This document shows, one piece after another, positions 7,562-16,012 of a stretch of 64,000 nucleotides of DNA (within the stretch, counting starts at the first letter, position 1; each line of letters opens with the position of its first letter). The notes under the pieces were generated by a model. The model made no database searches and was not told where the DNA came from. It saw only the letters and a program-made list of their open reading frames with translations. The position numbers were made by a program, and so were the translations under genes. Source of the stretch: Gammaproteobacteria bacterium (ex Lamellibrachia satsuma). GTDB taxonomy: Bacteria; Pseudomonadota; Gammaproteobacteria; Chromatiales; Chromatiaceae. The stretch covers positions 4,132,001-4,196,000 of the forward strand of contig CP053680.1 of the NCBI GenBank assembly GCA_019623805.1. The letters run 5' to 3'.

Positions 7562-9640
7562 ATGACAGACCTCACCCATTATCGAAATATCGGTATTTTT
7601 GCCCATGTGGATGCTGGTAAAACAACCACCACAGAGCGCATTTTGAAGCTCACTGGCAAGATCCATAAGACAGGTGAGGTTCATGATGGCGAGGCCACCA
7701 CTGATTTCATGGAGCAGGAGCAGGAGCGCGGTATTACCATCCAGTCCGCTGCCACCTCTTGCGAGTGGAACGGGCACCGTCTAAACATCATTGATACCCC
7801 TGGACACGTTGACTTCACTATTGAGGTTTATCGCTCACTGAAGGTGCTTGACGGCGGTGTAGGCGTATTTTGTGGTTCCGGCGGTGTTGAGCCCCAATCC
7901 GAGACAAACTGGCGCTATGCCAACGAATCCGAGGTTGCCCGTATCATCCTGGTCAACAAACTCGACCGTATCGGTGCCGACTTCTACCGCGTAGTCAACC
8001 AGGTGGAAAAGGTATTGGGTGCAAATCCCCTGGTCATGGTGCTGCCTATCGGTACTGAAGACCAGTTTGTCGGCGTGGTAGACCTGCTGACTCGTAAAGC
8101 GTGGATCTGGGATGACTCAGGTAACCCTGAGAAGTACGAAATCCAGGACGTGCCAGCCGATATGGTTGATCAGGTCGAAGAGTGGCGCGAGAAATTGATC
8201 GAGGCGGCAGTCGAGCAGGACGATGATGCAATGGAGAAGTATCTGGAAGGCGAAGAGCCTGACATGGATACCCTCAAGGCTTGCATTCGTAAGGGTACCA
8301 TCGCACTCGATTTCTTCCCCACCTACTGCGGCTCCGCTTTCAAGAACAAGGGCGTTCAGCCGATTCTGAACGCTGTTGTTGACTATCTGCCCAACCCGGT
8401 GGAGGTCAAGCCTCAGCCGGAGGTCGATATGGAAGGTAATGAGACCGGTGAGTATGCCCTTGTCGATCCGGAATACCCTCTGCGTGCATTGGCATTCAAG
8501 ATTATGGACGACCGCTTCGGTGCGCTGACCTTTACCAGAATCTACTCAGGCCAGCTGAAGAAGGGCGACACCGTACTCAACACCTTCACCGGGAAGACCG
8601 AACGTATCGGTCGTATCGTGGAGATGCATGCCGACTCCCGTGAGGAGCTCAGTTCTGCCCAGGCTGGTGATATTATCGCTCTGGTAGGTCTGAAGAACAC
8701 TCAGACGGGCCACACGCTATGCGATCAGAAGCGACCTGCCACCCTTGAGCCGATGGTCTTCCCTGATCCGGTTATCTCCATTGCTATCTCGCCGAATGAC
8801 AAAGGTGGCTCGGAGAAGATGGGCATCGCACTCAACAAAATGATGCAGGAAGATCCCTCATTCCGCGTAGAAACCGACGAGGAGAGTGGTGAGACGATAA
8901 TAAAAGGCATGGGTGAGCTGCATCTCGACATCAAGGTCGACATCCTCAAGCGTACGCATGGAGTAGATGTTACCGTTGGTAAGCCCCAAGTGGCATACCG
9001 CGAGACGATTACAAAACGTATCGAAGAGAGTTACACCCACAAGAAACAGACCGGTGGTTCTGGTCAGTTCGCCAAAATCGACTACATCGTTGAACCCGGC
9101 GAGCAGAATAGTGGCTTCGAATTCGAGTCCGTGGTCACCGGTGGTAACGTCCCCCGTGAGTTCTGGCCTGCGGTGCAAAAGGGCTTTGCGCTCAGCATGC
9201 AGGAGGGCACCTTGGCTGGCTTTCCTTTGCTCGATGTGAAGGTCACCCTGGTTGATGGTAGTTTCCATGCTGTGGACTCCTCAGCGGTCGCCTATGAGAT
9301 CGCTGCAAAGGCAGCATATCGTCAGACTGTGCCGAAAGCGGGTCCCCAGTTGCTTGAACCAGTGATGAAGGTCGACGTCTTCACCCCTGATGACCACGTG
9401 GGTGACGTAATTGGTGACCTCAACCGACGCCGTGGCATGATCAAATCTCAGGAAGCAGGCACCACAGGCGTGCGCGTTAAGGCTGATGCACCTCTGAGTG
9501 AGATGTTTGGATACATCGGTGACCTTCGGACCATGACCTCTGGTCGTGGTCAGTTCTCCATGGAGTTCTCACACTACGCTCCCTGCCCAAACAGTGTCGC
9601 GGAGCAGGTGATCAAGGAAGTCAAGGCGCGTCAGGGTTAA
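7562..9640 (+). CDS. fusA: Elongation factor G (stand-alone copy)
   Basis: Translational GTPase of 692 residues that moves tRNA and mRNA through the ribosome and takes part in ribosome recycling. G-domain motifs are intact: AHVDAGKTT (14-22), the switch I region around RGIT (56-59), DTPGH (78-82) and NKLD (132-135). Domains II to V follow at normal length, including the domain IV region VTGGNVPREF and the domain V RGMI segment. Neither rpsL, rpsG nor tuf is adjacent, so this is not the str-operon locus and may be a second paralogue of the fusA2/fusB kind. AGGA shortly before the ATG supports the start. Confidence 0.92.
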   Translation: MTDLTHYRNIGIFAHVDAGKTTTTERILKLTGKIHKTGEVHDGEATTDFMEQEQERGITIQSAATSCEWNGHRLNIIDTPGHVDFTIEVYRSLKVLDGGVGVFCGSGGVEPQSETNWRYANESEVARIILVNKLDRIGADFYRVVNQVEKVLGANPLVMVLPIGTEDQFVGVVDLLTRKAWIWDDSGNPEKYEIQDVPADMVDQVEEWREKLIEAAVEQDDDAMEKYLEGEEPDMDTLKACIRKGTIALDFFPTYCGSAFKNKGVQPILNAVVDYLPNPVEVKPQPEVDMEGNETGEYALVDPEYPLRALAFKIMDDRFGALTFTRIYSGQLKKGDTVLNTFTGKTERIGRIVEMHADSREELSSAQAGDIIALVGLKNTQTGHTLCDQKRPATLEPMVFPDPVISIAISPNDKGGSEKMGIALNKMMQEDPSFRVETDEESGETIIKGMGELHLDIKVDILKRTHGVDVTVGKPQVAYRETITKRIEESYTHKKQTGGSGQFAKIDYIVEPGEQNSGFEFESVVTGGNVPREFWPAVQKGFALSMQEGTLAGFPLLDVKVTLVDGSFHAVDSSAVAYEIAAKAAYRQTVPKAGPQLLEPVMKVDVFTPDDHVGDVIGDLNRRRGMIKSQEAGTTGVRVKADAPLSEMFGYIGDLRTMTSGRGQFSMEFSHYAPCPNSVAEQVIKEVKARQG

Positions 9641-9756
9641 AGGTTCTTCAAGAAGGGATTGCCGGATAAACCGATTCGGTAATCCCTGCTTTAATAAAGG
9701 GTCGGTGCAGAAATCATTCTGGTCTGACCCTGATAAGAGAAAAGAGGGAGGGCAAC

Positions 9757-9996
9757 ATGCTTTCAGAACACCACGATATCGACCATGAATTCCCCGAACT
9801 TCACCAGAAGCTCGAGGCACTCAGTGCAGCAGACGCAGAATTTGCTGAGCTGGTGAAGAAGCACGATAAACTCGACAATGAAATCCGTGAACTCGAAGAG
9901 CGCGGACAACCTATCGCGGATGAAAGCCTCGAAGCGATGAAGTATGAGCGCACAGAGCTTAAGGATAAGGTCTACGCGCGTCTTCGCCAAGCGTGA
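9757..9996 (+). CDS. YdcH-family small coiled-coil protein (DUF465)
   Basis: Acidic-basic helical protein of 79 residues of the DUF465/YdcH family, function unknown. The family signature is visible: FPEL near the N-terminus, then F-A-E-L-V-K-K-H-D-K-L-D-N-E-I and the C-terminal L-K-D-K-V-Y-A-R-L. The whole protein is predicted to be one helical hairpin. GAGGGAGGG ten bases before the ATG is a strong ribosome binding site. A hairpin terminator follows six bases after the stop codon, so it is probably a monocistronic message or the tail of the EF-G transcript 116 bases upstream. Confidence 0.88.
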   Translation: MLSEHHDIDHEFPELHQKLEALSAADAEFAELVKKHDKLDNEIRELEERGQPIADESLEAMKYERTELKDKVYARLRQA

Positions 9997-10001
9997 TTGC
10001 T

Positions 10002-10029
10002 AACATCCTCGCGTTTACGCGGGGATGTT
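10002..10029 (+). terminator. Hairpin terminator after YdcH-family gene
   Basis: AACATCCTCGCG (10002-10013), loop TTTA, CGCGGGGATGTT (10018-10029): a 12-bp stem with one G-T wobble. Flanking GCTAAC/GTTAGC sequences could extend it. The T tract is minimal. Confidence 0.6.
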
Positions 10030-10194
10030 TAGGTTAGCTCCACCAGCCAGGCCCATTCGGGCTATGCTTTCGTGTGCAAAACCATTCTATGGAATCGGCA
10101 CATCTTCAGAATATCCCACTCTGTCCTAAATTCATTAGGACATTGAATCTCCTCAAGTATATTATGCATCCCAGGCTACCTGGAGTTATGGATA

Positions 10195-11085
10195 ATGACG
10201 ATGAGTACACAGAGATTTCGCAGACATGCCGCACCCTCAATGGTGATTATTGCTCTGTTATTCACTTTTGCAGCGCTCAACGGTTGCTCAACGCTGGATC
10301 TGACGCCTGTCGCTTCTCCCGCTACTCACAAGCACTTCCCCGGTAAAATAGTTTGGCATGATCTGCTGACCCAGGATGTGGCACAGGCTGAAGACTTTTA
10401 TGGGCAATTGTTTGGATGGGGCTTCAAGCGCCAGGGTGCTTATACTGTTGTGATGCGGGACGGGCAGGCAATCGGCGGCATGGTTGAAATCAAACCAAAA
10501 CCTAATGGTCGAGGTATTGCTCGCTGGATCGCATCACTCTCAGTGTCGAATGTCGATCAAGCTGCCGAGTTCATCCGTGAGCAGGGAGGCAAGATACATG
10601 AGGGGCCTACAAATATGCGCCACCGAGGACGGGGTACCTTGATCAGCGACCCTCAAGGCGCACAAATTCTGCTTCTTCGATCAGCCAGCGGTGATCCCGA
10701 AGATAACGAACCCGCCATCAACGATTGGCTTTGGGATGAACTTTGGTCAAATGATCCCGCGACTTCACTCGATTTCTACCAAACCTTGGTGGGTTATTCC
10801 TCACGAGAAAACCGGGAGAACTACTGGATTCTGAAAATGAATGGAAAATGGCGTGCCGGCATCAGAGGGGTGTTCGATAAAAAATTAGAGCGGCGGTGGG
10901 TGCCTGTAATCCGTGTTGCCGATCCACAAAAGATTTCGGATGTTGTAACCAATCTGGGGGGCAGGGTACTGGTAAAGTCCGGGTCAGCTGAAGAAGACAA
11001 GCAGACCGCACTGCTTGCTGACCCCGCCGGGGCACTCTTCATGATTCAGAAATGGCCTGGTATTGCCACCGAAGGGGGAGAGTGA
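10195..11085 (+). CDS. VOC (glyoxalase-fold) family lipoprotein
   Basis: Protein of 296 residues with a lipoprotein signal (hydrophobic residues about 15-29, then LNGC) and two vicinal-oxygen-chelate domains. Domain one (about 48-165) shows the typical KIVWHDLLT start and the closing LISDPQGAQ. Domain two (about 175-290) shows LWSNDPATSLDFY and LLADPAGALF. This duplicated VOC arrangement is widespread in proteobacteria but has no assigned reaction. Metal ligands cannot be placed with confidence. GGAG lies nine bases before the ATG at 10195. The neighbouring lipoprotein gene starts two bases after its stop, so they form an operon. Confidence 0.8.
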   Translation: MTMSTQRFRRHAAPSMVIIALLFTFAALNGCSTLDLTPVASPATHKHFPGKIVWHDLLTQDVAQAEDFYGQLFGWGFKRQGAYTVVMRDGQAIGGMVEIKPKPNGRGIARWIASLSVSNVDQAAEFIREQGGKIHEGPTNMRHRGRGTLISDPQGAQILLLRSASGDPEDNEPAINDWLWDELWSNDPATSLDFYQTLVGYSSRENRENYWILKMNGKWRAGIRGVFDKKLERRWVPVIRVADPQKISDVVTNLGGRVLVKSGSAEEDKQTALLADPAGALFMIQKWPGIATEGGE

Positions 11086-11087
11086 TC

Positions 11088-11408
11088 ATGACACTATTCC
11101 GTCGAAAAATGTTTGGCCTCATCCTGTTACTGGGTGCCGCGCTGTTGACAGGATGTTCGAGCACTGGCTCCTCATCCGTTGGCGGCTCCGTTTCATACGG
11201 CGCTTACTATGGTGGCTACTACGACCCTTACCCTTGTTGGGGATGTGGCGGCGACACGATTATCGTGAACCCACCACCAGGGAAACCCGATCGGCCCAAG
11301 CCACCCATCTCCAGGCCACCCAAGCCTACCAATCCAATTGCCAGGCCACCAGGCAACATAGGTCGGCCTGCAGCAAGACCCGCGTCACGGCCAAGAAGAT
11401 CACGCTGA
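11088..11408 (+). CDS. Small Tyr/Gly- and Pro-rich lipoprotein
   Basis: Protein of 106 residues from the ATG at 11088, chosen because GGGGGAG sits seven bases upstream and the lipoprotein signal (LLTGC) then lies at residues 19-23. The mature part has a Ser/Gly/Tyr-rich segment (YYGGYYDPYP), a CWGCGG motif with two close cysteines, and a long Pro/Arg/Lys tail with PPKP and ARPASRP repeats ending in basic residues. I do not recognise a named family. The composition suggests a surface or peptidoglycan-associated structural lipoprotein. It is cotranscribed with the VOC lipoprotein gene, from which it is separated by two bases. Confidence 0.7.
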   Translation: MTLFRRKMFGLILLLGAALLTGCSSTGSSSVGGSVSYGAYYGGYYDPYPCWGCGGDTIIVNPPPGKPDRPKPPISRPPKPTNPIARPPGNIGRPAARPASRPRRSR

Positions 11409-11649
11409 GGTGCAATGACTGGGTTTCCTCGTCCGAATCTGCTGTTGCGCTCTAGGTGGGATTGAAAACTTTGACGCTGCCTGCCACTGCCTCGTGTAGG
11501 GCAGTATGCTTGTAACTCGCTAGTAGGGAGGTACGTCATGCCATGGCGCTACCACTCAACAGAGAGAATTTAGAATAATTACAATTTAACATAATATATA
11601 TTATGCACATACGATAATTATTAATATCTCCAATTTATCGGCAAAATAT
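11409..11649. other. Intergenic region between convergent genes
   Basis: 241 bases, AT-rich toward the right. It contains a 16-base perfect palindrome (CATAATATATATTATG, 11590-11605) but no hairpin with a T tract and no reading frame I can support. Confidence 0.5.
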
Positions 11650-14600
11650 TCAGGGAGCTGGATCTGTAACGACACCTATCTTTTCGGCGAGTTCAGCTGC
11701 AGGCATTGGTTTACCAAAATGGTAGCCTTGTAGATAATCGCAACCAATTTTCTTTAGAAACTCTGCTTGGGCAAGTGTTTCTACACCCTCTGCTACCAAT
11801 TTGAGGTTAAGGCTTTTTGCTATGGCAACAATTGCCTCAACGAGAGAAGCATCATCCTGGTGGTCAGGCAGATCAATGACAAAAGCCCGATCAATCTTCA
11901 AAATATCCACCGGGAAACGTTTTAAATAGCTAAGTGATGAGTAGCCGGTACCAAAATCATCTATGGACAATTTTGCACCGACATTTTTAAATGACTGCAG
12001 CCAGGTAATCTCCTCTGCTGTGTCCTCTATAAGCTCACTTTCAGTAATTTCAAGGGTAAGGAATTCACCGGATAGACCTGTTTCGCGCAATATCTGAGAG
12101 ATGTTATTTGCAGTCAATCCCAATTCCCTTTGCCTGCCAGACAGGTTGAATGCAATTTCAATATTACCCAAACCGGCCTGATGCCATTCATGCACTTGCT
12201 GACAACCGGCATGCAGTATCCACATCCCGATCTTTCCGATCAAACCGATCTCCTCCGCAATAGGAATAAAAGTATCTGGGGCAACAAAGCCCAGTTCTGG
12301 ATGATGCCATCGCAGGAGTGCCTCAACACTAACAATTGATTCATTTCGGGCATCTACGACAGGTTGATAATAGAGCTCAAATTCTTCTCGCTTCAAAGCC
12401 TGTCTCAGGTCATGCTCCAGACTTTGTCGAATCCTGACCTGTTCTTGTATCTTTGCGGTAAAAAACTGAAAACGGTTGCGCCCTGTATCTTTTGCCAGAT
12501 ACATCGCCATATCTGCATTCTGCAATAGAGTATCTGGTGTATCAGCATCCTCTGGGTAGAGGGTAATGCCAATACTCGCACCGACAAAGATTTCGCGGCT
12601 TGAAAGATCAAACACTCTGGAGACTGTTTCGATGATTTTGCTGGCAACCTTCGCAGCATCTTCCGGCTCAGAAATGTCCTGTAGCAGAACGACAAATTCA
12701 TCCCCACCAAAACGCGCTACGGTATCAACTTCCCGAACGCAGGCCTTGATGCGTGTGGCAACCTTTTGTAGCAATTCGTCGCCGATTACATGGCCAAAAC
12801 TATCGTTAACGACTTTGAATTTATCCAGGTCGATGAACAGCAGTGCTAATCCCCACCCTTCTCGTCCAGCCGACATGATGGCTTGCGAAAGACGGTCTTG
12901 CAGGAGGGAGCGGTTGGGTAATCCGGTTAGGGCATCATAGTTTGCCTGGTAGCGAATCTGTTTCTCATTTTCCTTTCGTTGAGTGATATCGGAAAAAACA
13001 GCGACATATTCACTCACTCTGCCCTTTTCATCCTCGATGGAAGCAACGGAAAGCCATTGGGGGTAGACACTGCCGTCTTTGCGGCGGTTCCAGATTTCGC
13101 CCGACCAATGGCCCTGATGCAAGACTGTCTGCCACATCTCCTGATAAAATAGCTTCTTCTGGCGACCGGAACTGAGGATGCTGGGATTCCGCCCAACCAC
13201 CTCGCTCGGCTCATAACCGGTGATACGACTGAAAGCAGGATTAACAGTTTTAATTCGGTTTTCCGCATCAGTCACCATGATGCCTTCCGTCGTGGTATCA
13301 AATACCGTGGCATTCATCCTCAACAGGTCTTCGGCCCGTTTCTGTGCAGTGACGTCCTCTTTAACAGCAATAAAATGGGTTACCTCTCCCTGCTCGTTAC
13401 GCAGAGGTGATATCGATGCTGATTCCCAGTAGATGGATCCATCTTTACGTTTATTATGAAAGTTACCCCGCCACTCTTTGCCTGCAGTAATGGTGTCCCA
13501 CATCTCCTTGTACTCTTCCGGGGACTTATCGCCACTTTTCATTATTCTGGGGTTCTGGCCGATAGCCTCACTGGCCGTATATCCTGAAATCCGTTCAAAC
13601 TTGGGATTGACATATTCTATGATCCCGTTCGTATTGGTGATAACAACTGAAGCCGGGCTCTGTTCCAGAGCGCGGCTAAGTTTGCGAAGTTCAAGTTCGG
13701 CTTTTTTTGACTCGGTGATATCGGTGCGGACACAGACAAGTCCGCCTTCGGTAGTACGATTATTACTTGCCAGGTACCACCGGTGACTATCCGGACGCTC
13801 AAGATAGAGTTCAAGTGGTATTTCATTTTCAATCTTTTCGCCATCAAGCGTGCTTCGTTCGAACACAATGGGAATACTTCTCAGTAGTTCTTTCAGCGAA
13901 ACACCCTTCTGGAGCCGGTCACTTAACCAAGGATAGAATTTCTCAAATTTTTTATTGTGCAATACTAATTGCTCATCACTATCAAACAGCGCAAATGCCT
14001 CAGATAGACTTCCTACAGCATCGTGCAATCTGTTCCAGGACTGCTCGGCAACCTGCCGTGCACTATCGAGTTTACGCAGCAGTTGCCATAATCCCATGAG
14101 CAGGAACAGGATAATCACCGACAACACAATACTGGTCTGCCGGCTTTGGCGGGTATCCTCTGCCTGATAGGCTTCGTGAATATTGTGCAGATTTTCAAAT
14201 TGTTGAAGGCTGGGAATAGAGAGATAGCGAGCCTCCAACTGTTTGAGTAGGGCAAGCCCTTTCAGATTGGCCTGCATATGAAAAACGATGTTATCCAGAG
14301 TGTTATGATGAGTTGACGGGAGGTCATTCAGTAGTTTCAGAACCTCTATCTGCTCAGTAATTCGATTGAGTTCAGTCTTGCTGGAGGAGAGGTTGTACCG
14401 ATAGAGTTGATTAAGCAACGCCATAACCTCCTCATAGACGTCATCACCTATTTCCTTCAGCTCTTGCACAGCCACAGGTAGATAGTGGATCCCATTACGG
14501 ACAAAGGCAGCCTGCGACTTAATTCTCTCCTGTAACTGCAGCTTTACCTCCACTGAGGCCCAATAGATGTCAATGGCATCGTCCATCCCCTTGCCTTTAC

Positions 14601-14883
14601 TTTCATAGAAAGAGAGTTTGGGATCTTTTACCTTTTTCTCTAGCTTACGTAGCTGCTTAGTGGTACCCACCAATGGATCGTATTGCACCAATAGGAAAGA
14701 TATGACCCGTAAGACATCCCGATCCAGACGAGCGTCGAGCTCTTTCATCTGGATCAAGAGATCCGATTGTTTGGCGTACTGATCTGTCTCCTTTACCCAT
14801 AATGATGTCAAAAAGACTACAGCGGTGGCTGCAATAAGCAGAAACAGCAGGAAGCGTCTTGGGCCAAGGAGATTCTGGATCAT
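11650..14883 (-). CDS. Large three-PAS GGDEF-EAL signalling protein
   Basis: Inner-membrane protein of 1077 residues. A transmembrane segment (about 10-28) and a second one (about 249-268) bracket an all-helical periplasmic sensor of about 220 residues, which resembles double-helical DAHL-type ligand domains (tentative). Three PAS domains follow (about 280-395, 400-525, 525-650), then GGDEF (about 655-815, ARFGGDEF intact) and EAL (about 825-1070, VEALLRWHH, DDFGTGYSS and EGVET intact). Both enzymatic activities are plausible. Its ATG overlaps the stop codon of the upstream dihaem peroxidase gene (ATGA), which implies coupled translation and a functional link between a periplasmic redox enzyme and cyclic-di-GMP output. 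Confidence 0.92.
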   Translation of the reverse strand: MIQNLLGPRRFLLFLLIAATAVVFLTSLWVKETDQYAKQSDLLIQMKELDARLDRDVLRVISFLLVQYDPLVGTTKQLRKLEKKVKDPKLSFYESKGKGMDDAIDIYWASVEVKLQLQERIKSQAAFVRNGIHYLPVAVQELKEIGDDVYEEVMALLNQLYRYNLSSSKTELNRITEQIEVLKLLNDLPSTHHNTLDNIVFHMQANLKGLALLKQLEARYLSIPSLQQFENLHNIHEAYQAEDTRQSRQTSIVLSVIILFLLMGLWQLLRKLDSARQVAEQSWNRLHDAVGSLSEAFALFDSDEQLVLHNKKFEKFYPWLSDRLQKGVSLKELLRSIPIVFERSTLDGEKIENEIPLELYLERPDSHRWYLASNNRTTEGGLVCVRTDITESKKAELELRKLSRALEQSPASVVITNTNGIIEYVNPKFERISGYTASEAIGQNPRIMKSGDKSPEEYKEMWDTITAGKEWRGNFHNKRKDGSIYWESASISPLRNEQGEVTHFIAVKEDVTAQKRAEDLLRMNATVFDTTTEGIMVTDAENRIKTVNPAFSRITGYEPSEVVGRNPSILSSGRQKKLFYQEMWQTVLHQGHWSGEIWNRRKDGSVYPQWLSVASIEDEKGRVSEYVAVFSDITQRKENEKQIRYQANYDALTGLPNRSLLQDRLSQAIMSAGREGWGLALLFIDLDKFKVVNDSFGHVIGDELLQKVATRIKACVREVDTVARFGGDEFVVLLQDISEPEDAAKVASKIIETVSRVFDLSSREIFVGASIGITLYPEDADTPDTLLQNADMAMYLAKDTGRNRFQFFTAKIQEQVRIRQSLEHDLRQALKREEFELYYQPVVDARNESIVSVEALLRWHHPELGFVAPDTFIPIAEEIGLIGKIGMWILHAGCQQVHEWHQAGLGNIEIAFNLSGRQRELGLTANNISQILRETGLSGEFLTLEITESELIEDTAEEITWLQSFKNVGAKLSIDDFGTGYSSLSYLKRFPVDILKIDRAFVIDLPDHQDDASLVEAIVAIAKSLNLKLVAEGVETLAQAEFLKKIGCDYLQGYHFGKPMPAAELAEKIGVVTDPAP

Positions 14884-15860
14884 GGAGTGAGCCTTGGGTG
14901 CTCACCGACCAGTGTGCGAAGAAAAGAGATAATGGATTTGATGTCCTTTGTAGGAATATCCCGGCCCAATTGATGACGGGCCATGATTCTAATGGCTTCC
15001 TCAAGTGTTTCTGTGCTGCCGTCATGAAAATAGGGGCCATTAATGACAGCCAATCTCAGGCTGGGTACCTTGAACAGGAAGCGATCCTCACTCCGTCCGG
15101 TGACATTTTGTCTTCCCAAATCAGCTTTTGTTACAGGTGTATCCCGCACAGAAAAGTAGTCACCCATGGCACCCATATATCCATACATATTTCCTCCAAC
15201 GTTCATGCCTTGGTGGCAGCTGGCGCAACCATAGTCTTTGAACTTCAGGTATCCCTCCAGCTCAGCATCATTTATGGCACTCTCATCGCCCCGCAGCCAC
15301 TGGTCAAAGCGTGAGTTGGATGTAACCAGAGAACGTTCAAACGTGGCGATAGCATCCTTGATGTTTTCTGGAGTGATGCCATCGGAGTAGAGTGCACGAA
15401 AGGCCTCTAGTACCTCAGGATCGGCTTTCAACTTACTGACGACCTCCAGCCAGCTGGAACCCATCTCAAGAGGATGATTGATGGGGCCGCTGACTTGCTC
15501 CTCCAGTGTTGCCGCACGGCCATCCCAGAACTGGACGAAATTAAAGGCACTGTTGTACACCGTTGGGGCTTTGATTGTCCCTGTCTGTCCACGAATGCCG
15601 AAAGACTTGGGCAACATGTCGGTTCCACCTGTCGACAATCGATGGCAATGTGCGCAACTGATGGTGTTGTCGTGGGAAAGGCGGGGATCGTGGAAAAGCT
15701 TGTCCCCTATCGCTACTATTTTTGGGGCCAGATCCTGGACCAGGGGGAGGGGCAGAATAGGCTCATCCGGCTCCACATCTGCAGCAGATATGGAGGATGC
15801 TGTGAGTACAATCAGCAGGAATAAAATTATTCTTATAGAATTAATCAGATGGGTGTCCAT
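14880..15860 (-). CDS. Dihaem cytochrome c peroxidase family protein (CcpA/MauG type)
   Basis: Periplasmic protein of 326 residues with an N-terminal signal peptide (hydrophobic residues about 9-26, ending SAA). Two haem-binding motifs, CAHCH (69-73) and CASCH (212-216), define the two c-type haem domains. In bacterial cytochrome c peroxidases the N-terminal haem is catalytic and the C-terminal haem accepts electrons. It reduces hydrogen peroxide using small cytochromes, although MauG-like oxidation chemistry cannot be excluded from sequence alone. Maturation depends on the Ccm system encoded at the right end of this window. The gene is the first of a two-gene unit with the downstream GGDEF-EAL gene (four-base overlap). 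Confidence 0.9.
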   Translation of the reverse strand: MDTHLINSIRIILFLLIVLTASSISAADVEPDEPILPLPLVQDLAPKIVAIGDKLFHDPRLSHDNTISCAHCHRLSTGGTDMLPKSFGIRGQTGTIKAPTVYNSAFNFVQFWDGRAATLEEQVSGPINHPLEMGSSWLEVVSKLKADPEVLEAFRALYSDGITPENIKDAIATFERSLVTSNSRFDQWLRGDESAINDAELEGYLKFKDYGCASCHQGMNVGGNMYGYMGAMGDYFSVRDTPVTKADLGRQNVTGRSEDRFLFKVPSLRLAVINGPYFHDGSTETLEEAIRIMARHQLGRDIPTKDIKSIISFLRTLVGEHPRLTP

Positions 15861-16012
15861 GGTGGGGCGACTTTAAGTCCAATTTTGTGCCTATTTTGTA
15901 ACAACCTGACTGGAATTGCATCCCATTCAAGCTGAAACAGGCCCCAACCAAGATTCTGATGGATTGACCTGAAGCAGCCTCATATATAATCCTCACCCAG
16001 TTGGAGAGCACT

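Noticed and set aside
10074..10346. 90-codon frame before the VOC lipoprotein gene
   Set aside because: Overlaps the start of the VOC gene in another frame and has no ribosome site.
11590..11605. 16-base AT palindrome CATAATATATATTATG
   Set aside because: It lies between convergent 3' ends where no promoter is expected and could arise by chance in AT-rich DNA.
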